Source of the DNA: Patescibacteria group bacterium | GTDB taxonomy: Bacteria > Patescibacteriota > JAHJAL01 | DNA length: 7,335 nt | Direction of reading: 5' to 3' | Assembly: GCA_018814055.1 (NCBI GenBank) | Contig: JAHJAL010000041.1 | Coordinates: forward strand, 1 to 7,335 | Part shown: positions 1-6,000 of the stretch, one piece after another | Layout of the letters: every line of letters begins with the position of its first letter | Position numbering within the stretch: position 1 is the first letter of the stretch | Position numbers and translations under genes: made by a program | The notes under the pieces: generated by a model | Database searches by the model: none | The model's input: only the letters and a program-made list of their open reading frames with translations | Told to the model about the DNA's origin: nothing

Positions 1-120
1 AATGCCGCCACCGCGCATCATTAATTTCAATGAATAATTAATAATTAATAATGAATAATCGATTATTCATTATTAATTATTAATTATTCATTGAAATTAA
101 TGATGCGCGGTGGCGGCATT
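1..120. repeat. Perfect 120-bp palindrome at the window edge
   Basis: Bases 1-60 are the exact reverse complement of 61-120, with no spacer; the centre is ATCGAT at 58-63. The right arm includes the last seven codons and stop of atpB (97-120), so the left arm carries an inverted copy of them (1-24). The inner part of each arm is low-complexity AT sequence made of 7-bp units (AATTAAT, AATGAAT). A spacer-free palindrome that duplicates coding sequence and begins exactly at base 1 is typical of a fold-back artefact at the end of an assembled contig. A real inverted junction or a covalently closed hairpin end is the less likely alternative. The arm may continue beyond the window. Confidence 0.9.
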
Positions 121-852
121 TTTGATAAATACCAAGGTCAACATGGAGAATACAAGGGCTTGGATAAATCCTACAAAGATTTCGAGGAATATGAAGGGTA
201 GGGGGACTATGTAGGGAATTAGGAAGCCGACTACTAGTAACAATACTTCGCCGGCGAAGATGTTGCCAAACAAGCGAAAGGAAAAGGAGATGATTTTGGC
301 GAATTCGGAAACGATTTCCAAGAGGCCGACAAAGGTACCGATGAAATATGGTTTTTTGAATGGGCTGACGAGGAATTTGCCGGCGTATTCCCCTATTCCG
401 AGGGCGGAGCTGCCATAGATTTGCACGGAGATCATAGCGGAGATGGCGATGGCTATGGTGACATTCATGTCGGCGCTGGAGGAACGGATAAATGGTATCA
501 AGACAATTTCACCGTGGTGTTCGCCCCATACTCCGATACTGCCCAATCCGGGGACGATTTCTATCCAGTTGTACAAAATGACAAACAAAAAGATGGTAAA
601 AACCACCGGGAAATATTGGTAAGCTGCTTTTCGATCCTGGAGCACCGATTCGATAAAGTCCACCGCTCCTTCAAAAATCATTTCTACTATGTTTTGGATG
701 CCGCTGGGAACTGATTTGATAAATGGTCGGAATATTATGGCAAACAACATCAAAGACACTGATATCACCAGGGAAACTACGAGCGTGTTGGTGATGGGTA
801 AAGTGCCCCAATAAGTGATAGCTTCGGCTGATAAAGATATGACAGGAGCCAT
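97..852 (-). CDS. atpB: F-type ATP synthase subunit a
   Basis: This 251-aa membrane protein forms, with the c-ring, the proton (or sodium) path of the Fo sector of ATP synthase. The family hallmarks are visible. Hydrophobic helices lie near residues 20-42, 82-100, 128-146, 170-192 and 200-243. The RSSSADMN segment at 123-130 matches the conserved 'taDln' region. The SFRLFGNIFAGE block carries the essential arginine (R193, equivalent to E. coli aR210) and a conserved glutamate (E202). The last helix contains GFIQALVFSMLT with Q231. Length is normal for the family. The ATG at 852 is the only possible start of this length, because an in-frame TAA lies three codons upstream. No SD sequence precedes it. 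The gene lies 256 bp downstream of the AtpZ/AtpI gene, an order usual for ATP synthase operons, although the gap is long and contains a dispersed repeat. Its 3' end lies inside the edge palindrome, but the reading frame and stop look complete. Confidence 0.96.
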   Translation of the reverse strand: MAPVISLSAEAITYWGTLPITNTLVVSLVISVSLMLFAIIFRPFIKSVPSGIQNIVEMIFEGAVDFIESVLQDRKAAYQYFPVVFTIFLFVILYNWIEIVPGLGSIGVWGEHHGEIVLIPFIRSSSADMNVTIAIAISAMISVQIYGSSALGIGEYAGKFLVSPFKKPYFIGTFVGLLEIVSEFAKIISFSFRLFGNIFAGEVLLLVVGFLIPYIVPLPFIFLEIFVGFIQALVFSMLTLVFIKNAATAHH

Positions 853-857
853 AATAA

Positions 858-878
858 ATTACGAATTACGAATGACGA
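858..878. repeat. Three 7-bp tandem units upstream of atpB
   Basis: Three consecutive heptamers, ATTACGA, ATTACGA and ATGACGA, lie directly upstream of the atpB start codon and run into the structured repeat at 878-930. The same layout, with AT in place of CG (AATTAAT twice, then AATGAAT), appears just downstream of the atpB stop in the edge palindrome. The heptads may be part of the mobile or dispersed repeat unit rather than a promoter element. Confidence 0.6.
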
Positions 879-930
879 ACTGTCATCCTCAACCGGAAGC
901 GACGTCAGGAGCGTTCCGGATTGGGGATCC
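878..930. repeat. Structured dispersed repeat, copy A
   Basis: The copy begins with AACTGTCATCCTC and ends in GGGGATCC, as does copy B at 1468-1522. It folds into a hairpin in which 885-892 pairs with 921-928 (one T-G wobble) and 893-898 (CCGGAA) pairs with 914-919 (TTCCGG), with a single bulged A at 920. The loop region differs from copy B. It lies between the AtpZ/AtpI gene and atpB and so would fall in the untranslated part of a joint transcript. Repeats starting TGTCATCCT and ending GGATC are common between genes in many bacteria. Its translation yields the spurious DPQSG...VEDDS-type peptides often seen in predicted small proteins. Confidence 0.75.
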
Positions 931-1042
931 AGAAATATCATGGGGTAAATATCAAATTTCAAACCTCGGCAAAGCTTACTGGAGATTTGAAGTTTGTTAT
1001 CTATTAATTGGTTTTACATTAGGATGTCACACATAATAATTT

Positions 1043-1063
1043 TTTAATTAAAATTTAATTAAA
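1043..1063. repeat. AT-only palindrome downstream of the AtpZ/AtpI gene
   Basis: TTTAATTAAA and its inverse TTTAATTAAA are separated by one A, giving a 10-bp arm of pure A/T. It sits about 45 bp past the AtpZ/AtpI stop. The stem is too weak to be called a terminator. It could equally be an AT-rich upstream element for atpB transcription or a chance palindrome in AT-rich DNA. Confidence 0.35.
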
Positions 1064-1108
1064 GCCAAAAAGGTTAAAAAATTCTATGATCAAATTGCTT
1101 GATACGGT

Positions 1109-1411
1109 TTATTTCTCCTTCTTCTCTTTCTCGTCAAAAAACACGTAGTACTTCACCATCTTGGTATATATATAGTGGCTGGAGATGAAAAAGGCGGCGA
1201 ATATGCTTATTAGTAGAAATACTGGGGACGACTCGTAAATCCGATCCAACCAGCGGCCGGTCAGGGCCAAGATGACTAGCGGGATGGCAATCACAAAGCC
1301 CAATGTGGTAAGCATCTGAGCGGGTTTGAGCAAATCGGAGTACGTACTTGCTGGCTTTGGCTTCTTGTCGTCGGGCATATTTGTATCCAAAAAAGGGCGA
1401 TAATCTTTCAC
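1109..1411 (-). CDS. AtpZ/AtpI-family protein (ATP synthase accessory)
   Basis: This is a small protein with two membrane helices (about residues 34-51 and 63-82) between charged ends. Helix 1 is followed by TGRWLDRIYESSP, which matches the G-x-W-L-D ... s-P signature of the AtpZ/AtpI family that precedes subunit a in many ATP synthase operons. Family members are implicated in c-ring assembly and in Mg/Ca transport beside the synthase; which applies here cannot be read from sequence. The longest frame starts with GTG at 1411 (100 aa). An ATG at 1378 (residue 12, MPDDKK) gives 89 aa. The predicted promoter would place transcription start near 1414, so the GTG would be nearly leaderless and the ATG would have a leader of about 35 nt. 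I think the ATG at least as likely. Neither start has an SD sequence. The stop is TAA, and the C-terminus is very Lys/Glu-rich. Confidence 0.88.
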   Translation of the reverse strand: MKDYRPFLDTNMPDDKKPKPASTYSDLLKPAQMLTTLGFVIAIPLVILALTGRWLDRIYESSPVFLLISIFAAFFISSHYIYTKMVKYYVFFDEKEKKEK

Positions 1412-1420
1412 GGGGTTTTT

Positions 1421-1449
1421 ATTTTAGCATATTTATAAAAATGCATCAA
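1421..1449 (-). promoter_or_regulatory. Promoter for the AtpZ/AtpI gene and atpB
   Basis: Read on the minus strand, TTGATG (1444-1449) is followed after 17 bp by TAAAAT (1421-1426). TGC directly precedes the -10 box, giving an extended -10. It sits immediately upstream of the AtpZ/AtpI gene, between that gene and repeat copy B. Because a terminator-like structure separates this gene from the one at 1620-2339, the ATP synthase genes probably start their transcript here. Confidence 0.5.
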
Positions 1450-1467
1450 TGGTGGGGAAAATATTAT

Positions 1468-1522
1468 AACTGTCATCCTCGACCCTAATCCGCCTTGGGC
1501 GGAGCTAGGGATCGGGGATCCC
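1468..1522. repeat. Structured dispersed repeat, copy B
   Basis: It shares its ends with copy A (AACTGTCATCCTC ... GGGGATCC). The hairpin is longer: 1475-1482 pairs with 1512-1519, A1511 is bulged, 1483-1487 pairs with 1506-1510, and TCCGCC (1489-1494) pairs with GGCGGA (1498-1503) around a TTG loop. Relative to copy A, one base pair changes from A-T (891/922) to G-C (1481/1513), a compensatory change that keeps the fold. It lies just upstream of the AtpZ/AtpI promoter. No coding function is visible. Confidence 0.78.
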
Positions 1523-1544
1523 GTAATATTTGAGATTTCCGCAC

Positions 1545-1611
1545 AAAAAAATACTGTCGTTTTTAAATCCTTATAAAGGATTGAGATCATAAGATCTCTA
1601 CGACAGTATTT
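1545..1611 (-). terminator. Branched terminator-like structure after the 239-aa gene
   Basis: In the minus-strand transcript a 12-bp stem (1600-1611 with 1549-1560) is followed by a run of seven U (1551-1545, overlapping the stem end). This is the layout of an intrinsic terminator for the leftward gene whose stop is at 1620-1622. The stem encloses two further perfect hairpins rather than a plain loop: 1566-1572 with 1576-1582 (AATCCTT/AAGGATT, 3-nt loop) and 1583-1588 with 1593-1598 (GAGATC/GATCTC, 4-nt loop). The result is a Y-shaped three-way junction. The U run favours a terminator; a small mobile-element end is the alternative. Confidence 0.6.
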
Positions 1612-1619
1612 GGTGACCC

Positions 1620-2339
1620 CTAGGGGTTCAAAAGCTCGTCGAGCTTTTTCTCTTGTTTTATTTTCTTTTCTTTTTTTCTTTTTTTTCCAAGAAGGTAGCC
1701 AATAAAGGTGAAGATTAGAATTGTCCAAAAAAAAGTGTCAAATAACATGGGGGGAATGCAAATCATTTGAGCACTAGTTAATTTTTTAGGATTAATTGAG
1801 CCCAAACGAAGGACGGCAACAATTACTGAGACTGGAATTGATGTTAGGATTAATTTCCAACTATTTTTCCATAGGAAACAAATAATTCCCCCCAGTACCA
1901 TTCCCTTGAGAAATGTTTTAAGCAGTACCCCGGGTAAGCTCATCATTTCTCTAAAACCTAATCCAGAAGACACTGTACTGAGTAGTAAAAAAACGATAAT
2001 GACTGATGCAATTCCGAAAACTGAGGAAAGGCATCCCAAGGGGCCTATTATTTTGACTCCGCCCCAGAGCCAACTCATAGTTAATTTCCAGAAACTCTCT
2101 TTTTTTTCCTTCTTTTCTTCTTTCTGCCCCTTCTTTTCATTTTTTTCTTCATCTTTTAATTTCTTGAGCTCATCCTCGAGCTCTTTTTTTCTTTTTTCCC
2201 GATCTTCCCTTTTTTTCTTTTCTTCTTCTGTTTCCTCTGTTTTCTTTTCTTCTTTTCCATTAAGGGTAAGGGCATCCTCAATCGCCCTTTTTACGATTTC
2301 TTCAACCTGATCCTGTGAATACTTTTTCTCTTCTGCCAT
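1620..2339 (-). CDS. Hypothetical coiled-coil and multi-helix membrane protein
   Basis: I do not recognise a family for this 239-aa protein. Residues 1-82 are highly charged and Lys/Glu-rich, with heptad-like stretches expected to form a soluble helix or coiled coil. The opening YSQDQVEEIVKRAIE helix resembles short N-terminal helices of other small membrane proteins, but this is not diagnostic. Four hydrophobic segments follow, near 93-125, 136-157, 162-178 and 195-218, then a strongly basic tail (about 219-232) and a short acidic end. By the positive-inside rule the charged ends should face the cytoplasm. The ATG at 2339 lies at the end of a leader of about 100 nt. Only a poor purine stretch precedes it, with no clear SD. 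The gene has its own promoter and terminator, so it is probably monocistronic and not part of the ATP synthase operon. The Lys-rich, A-rich coding makes homopolymer sequencing errors possible. Confidence 0.72.
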   Translation of the reverse strand: MAEEKKYSQDQVEEIVKRAIEDALTLNGKEEKKTEETEEEKKKREDREKRKKELEDELKKLKDEEKNEKKGQKEEKKEKKESFWKLTMSWLWGGVKIIGPLGCLSSVFGIASVIIVFLLLSTVSSGLGFREMMSLPGVLLKTFLKGMVLGGIICFLWKNSWKLILTSIPVSVIVAVLRLGSINPKKLTSAQMICIPPMLFDTFFWTILIFTFIGYLLGKKRKKEKKIKQEKKLDELLNP

Positions 2340-2453
2340 TTTTCTTCGAGACCCTCGCTTCCTCTGGTATATCCAGATATTAGAAGCTAAGACCTCTTTT
2401 CACCTTCTTTCTTTTAAGATTTTTTAAAGAACTCTTCTTATTTCTTGTGCTTT

Positions 2454-2482
2454 AATTTATCATACTAAGCTATTTTTGTCAA
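2454..2482 (-). promoter_or_regulatory. Promoter for the 239-aa membrane protein gene
   Basis: On the minus strand a consensus TTGACA (2477-2482) is followed after exactly 17 bp by TAAATT (2454-2459). TGA directly upstream of the -10 gives an extended -10. It predicts a start near 2447 and an untranslated leader of about 108 nt. Confidence 0.55.
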
Positions 2483-2531
2483 TGGTTTTGGGGGTGTTTT
2501 ATACCATATAGATTGGGTTTTCGTCGTGCGT

Positions 2532-2560
2532 GTAGAGACGTAGCATTGCTACGTCTCTAC
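2532..2560. repeat. REP-like hairpin repeat
   Basis: GTAGAGACGTAGC (2532-2544) and its exact inverse (2548-2560) flank an ATT loop. The GTAGAGACG...CGTCTCTAC palindrome is familiar as an interspersed repeat in cyanobacteria, Bacteroidetes and other phyla, where such palindromes are often spread by REP-associated (RAYT/IS200-type) transposases. No transposase is in this window. It lies between the divergent promoters. There is no U run on either side, so a terminator role is doubtful. Confidence 0.75.
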
Positions 2561-2586
2561 GTTGACGGCAGATTGCAAGAAAAGAC

Positions 2587-2615
2587 TTGACAAATAATTT
2601 GGGTGGTGATATTGT
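2587..2615 (+). promoter_or_regulatory. Promoter for the 95-aa protein gene
   Basis: A consensus TTGACA (2587-2592), a 17-bp spacer and TATTGT (2610-2615) with TGA just before it (extended -10). It predicts a start near 2622 and a leader of about 65 nt before the ATG at 2688. Confidence 0.6.
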
Positions 2616-2616
2616 G

Positions 2617-2642
2617 TTGACAGTTAAGTGAATGTGTGTCAA
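2617..2642. promoter_or_regulatory. Inverted TTGACA/TGTCAA pair at the start point
   Basis: TTGACA at 2617-2622 and its inverse TGTCAA at 2637-2642 lie just downstream of the -10 box, across the predicted transcription start. The first half repeats the -35 hexamer 30 bp upstream. It could be an operator or a second, weaker -35 box (its best -10, CAAGAT at 2640-2645, is poor). A 6-bp inverted pair can also occur by chance. Confidence 0.3.
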
Positions 2643-2687
2643 GATTGTAAGTAATAGTTAATTATTGTTTAATTTAAATTTTTACAA

Positions 2688-2975
2688 ATGGATGCAAATT
2701 TTGTAGACGAAATAATCGCGGATATGGGCCTGGATCATTTGTCGGAAGATGAGCTGAAGGGTTTGAAGTACAAGGTTGGGGATGCGTTGGAAAAGAAGGT
2801 GATGGCGGATGTGACTGGTGAGTTGAAAGAGGAACACAAGGAGACGGTTGGCAAGATGTTGGGCGAGAGAAAAGATATCATCGCGATTATCAATTATATA
2901 TACGAAAACGTACCGGAGTTGATGGGCAAGGTGGAGAAAAGTATGCGGGAGTTTCGGCAGGAGTTGATGGCATAA
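2688..2975 (+). CDS. Small acidic helical protein, DUF5663-like
   Basis: This 95-aa soluble protein is rich in Glu, Asp, Lys and Met, almost entirely helix-forming, with no signal peptide or membrane segment. The N-terminal FVDEIIADMGLDHLSEDE (5-22) resembles the opening of short DUF5663-type proteins that I recall as common in Patescibacteria; this is a memory-based resemblance, not a search result. The rest (24-92) reads as two or three amphipathic helices with one NYIYENVP break at 69-76. Function is unknown. The ATG at 2688 follows an AT-rich stretch with no SD. The gene lies 100 bp upstream of the 1345-aa gene on the same strand. Each has its own predicted promoter of the same unusual design, so the two are probably co-regulated, with read-through possible since no terminator is seen between them. 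Confidence 0.8.
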   Translation: MDANFVDEIIADMGLDHLSEDELKGLKYKVGDALEKKVMADVTGELKEEHKETVGKMLGERKDIIAIINYIYENVPELMGKVEKSMREFRQELMA

Positions 2976-3006
2976 TTTATTTGCCACTGTTTATCGATAA
3001 TATCAA

Positions 3007-3034
3007 TTGACTATAGGTGAAAAAGTGCTATACA
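3007..3034 (+). promoter_or_regulatory. Promoter for the 1345-aa protein gene
   Basis: TTGACT (3007-3012), a 16-bp spacer and TATACA (3029-3034), with TGC directly before the -10 (extended -10). The 10-mer CAATTGACTA, which contains the -35, occurs at 3004-3013 and again at 3033-3042, the second copy covering the predicted start near 3041. The leader would be about 35 nt. Confidence 0.5.
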
Positions 3035-3075
3035 ATTGACTACTAGTTTATTTATTATTACAAAACATTTATATC

Positions 3076-6000
3076 ATGAGCAATTTGACCACAATCGAAA
3101 AATTCAAACAGTCAGGAAAAATCAAAAGCTTGAAACATAATGCCCAAGTCAAAGAGAGTTGGAATATTTTTGGTGGCAAGGGTGTATTGTCTAGTTTGTT
3201 GGAATTTATGGGATTGGATGAGAAGACCCAGGACAAGGTCAAGAACAATGCGGGAAAATCATACACTAGTTTGTCGAAATCTCCTGAGATGAAAAAGGAG
3301 ATGAAGAAAGCAAAGCCGGAGACAAAGAATAAATTCAAGAATAATTTTGAATATAGTGCGGCGGAGCAGGTGGCGAAGAGCGAGGAAAGTGTAGGAAAGG
3401 TAGAAAAAGTAGAAAAGAATTTGGAGATGAGTGAAGTTGACAAGAGATTAAACAATATTATCAAGCAGAGTGAGGATAAGTTTTATAAAGAGACTTTGAG
3501 CTGGGAGCAAAAGTATGAGGTGGATGGTAGAAAGCGAATGCAGAAAGTGGCTGGCTGTTTGGTGGCAACCAAGGAATATGTGGGATCAGTTACTGCCGGT
3601 ATTGGTGGTGCGATCCTAGGCAATACTGTCCTAAGTACTCCCGGCGCGGTAGCTGGCGGTGTTTCAGCTATGAGCGCGTACAATGAGAATTTCAATAACA
3701 GGGAAGCTTACAAGGCAGAGAATCATTTCAATGCTTTGATTTCCAAGCTGGAATCAAATGATGGCAACGTGGTGGGGAAAGTATTGGCCAAATTTGAGCA
3801 CAATATGGACACCAGACAAGATGTAGAAAAATTGTTGGCGGGTGAAAAAGATGGTATCAAGTTGGCTAGTATGAGCATGGCCTTGCAGGAATTGAAGGAA
3901 AGGGGTGGAATTGGCGGATCTATTTACGCCAAGAAGCAGTTGGCGGTTTTGAACGCCAAGATCCATGAAAGAATTTTGAATCTGAAGGATAGTAAACTTG
4001 ATTATAAATTAAATAACAAAGATGAATTGTCGCTGGTGAGTGATAGTGAAGATGTCAAGAAAGCGGTTACAAATTGTAGTGATGAGATTTTACGAGATAT
4101 CAAGAGACAACACCGCAATAACATTTATAAATCTCCGTTGGAGGGTGTGAAACAAGTTGGCCGATTGATAAAAAGGAAAGGTCCGGTATTTGCTGGTATG
4201 GCAGCTTTGGGGATTGGGTTCAAATTGGCAACAGGGGATTTGAGGGCGGAAGATTTGCAGATTACCTGGGATCATTTGGTAGAAGGTGCTCAAGATCGTA
4301 TCAAAGATACTTTGGAAAAGACTCATCATTATGACGTCAACCATGCTGATCAGTTTTGGAATGAAATTCCGGGCGAAATCAGAGACGGTTTTGCTGATCC
4401 AAACAGCAAAGGTGCTTTGCATATCGATACCGAAGAGGTACGTGACTATATCGGATATCGCGAATCACTGACCGCTAGAAATTTATCGGTGGATGTAACG
4501 GTGGAAAATAATGCTCATCATTTGGGAGAATTGTACAAATTGGACAACCACGTTGCCAGTGGTGATACCAATGCTCATCCGATGGTGGAGGATCTGATCA
4601 ATGTGCAGGACAAGTACCAACACATGGATGTGGCGAGCGCTTGCGGTTTGAAAGATTATGAGATCAAAGAACTCTTGAAAAATATTAGCACTGAAGACGA
4701 ATCAAATTTGCGAGCTATCTTTGAATCTCACGATATTGAATTTGATTCTGACAAGATGCAGGAATTTGTAAAATATTTGAAGGATGATCCAGATGAGCTT
4801 TTTGGTGTATTGGAAGGCAAGGATTCAACCAAATTTGATGATGTATATGTGGAGTACTTCCGAGCCAAATACAATGCTTTGCATGGCATCAAACAGACCG
4901 CCCACGTAGAGTCACACGTCTATGCCTCACACGCCCCCGAGCAAGATACTTTGATCAAAACGGCTTACGCGGGTGAGGAGCACAATGTTGATGCGGTCAA
5001 GATGGACATGGATGATTGGCTGAGCAAGGAGAAAACTCAGATTAAATTGGATCAATTGCAAGGAAATATTTCGGCTGATGAAGCGGATAAACTTTTGAAT
5101 GATTTGGACAAGCAATACCAAGATGCTCTGAATGCGGCTATACCAACTGCTGCTCCGACGGAAGCTTCATCCCCTACTCCGGGCGTTGAACAGGTGAATG
5201 GTGGTGCGGAAAAACCAAGTTTCTGGTCCGGTGTACGAGAATATGCTCAATCTGGCTGGGAGAACGTTCGGGCAAATTGGATGTATTATACGACCGGTGC
5301 GGCAGCACTTGCTGCGTCCGTGGTTGAATTGAAAACTAGCTTTGCGCGAAATAGATTGGTGAAATTGTGGGCGAAGAAGGAAGAAAAATTGATCAAGGAG
5401 TATCAAGATATATATGAAGAACAAAGTAAATTGGCAGATAATTTTGTTGACAACGGAGAATTACGACCTGAATTTGATGCTGATATTGAAATCAAAAGAT
5501 CGGTTCGAGCTGCGGTGAAGGATGAATTGAAAGCAAAAATGCTAGATATACAAAAAATGTTTGGTAAGTCTCGGGCCAAGGAAGTGTCCAATAAACTTGG
5601 TGAAAAAAGGATCAAGGCATATGCTGATAAAATTCAAGACAATCTAACAATGCTTTATGGTTTGGTGGATCAATACACAAATGAAAAATTCAATAATCCT
5701 CCCAAAGACGAAAATGATATTCCTCACATATCAAGTGTGGTTATCAAACGAATTTTGGCAGACAAATATACCTATGTAGATTTTGAAGATCTTGATATAA
5801 AAATGATTGAAGAGACTGACAAGGTATTTGTCAAATTACAAGTAACGGAAGCCACCCTCGTGGCAGAACAGCATTATCAGGATAATTGTCGGGACAAAGG
5901 CATTGATCCAACTTTGTATAATAAAATTCAAGGTAAGGTGATGAGTGATGTTATTTATCGTTTGTACAAATTTGCTGACAATAAAAAAGACGATGAATTT

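Larger units (their letters stand above)
2340..2687. other. Divergent intergenic region
   Basis: These 348 bp separate the leftward 239-aa gene from the rightward 95-aa gene. They hold a leftward promoter (2454-2482), a repeat hairpin (2532-2560), a rightward promoter (2587-2615) and an inverted TTGACA/TGTCAA pair (2617-2642). The leftward leader (about 2340-2447) has only small stems: TCTGG/CCAGA around 2362-2376, and CGAG/CTCG close to the start codon. I see no coding sequence in either strand that looks real. Confidence 0.7.

Noticed and set aside
421..714. Plus-strand open frame opposite atpB
   Set aside because: It lies wholly antisense to a confidently identified gene and its translation has no family features.
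858..930. Possible CRISPR array from the short tandem units
   Set aside because: The units are 7 bp and contiguous, with no spacers and no cas genes.
777..1036. Short open frames on both strands across repeat copy A
   Set aside because: Their peptides come from the dispersed repeat (DPQSG and VEDDS-type residues) and overlap the atpB start; no homologous protein character.
1549..1611. Possible tRNA, because of the branched fold
   Set aside because: Only three stems, no T-loop GTTC motif at the right place, no anticodon arm geometry, and a U run that suits a terminator.
1408..1728. Minus-strand 106-aa frame overlapping the 239-aa gene, repeat B and the terminator
   Set aside because: It crosses a structured repeat and a terminator-like element and is out of frame with the better-supported gene.
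1906..2310. Plus-strand Ser/Phe-rich 134-aa frame
   Set aside because: It is the antisense shadow of the Lys/Glu-rich coding sequence; poly-Ser/Phe is the expected complement.
2682..2987. Minus-strand 101-aa frame opposite the 95-aa gene
   Set aside because: It is antisense to a gene with a good promoter and natural protein composition; the shadow is His/Leu/Gln-rich as expected.
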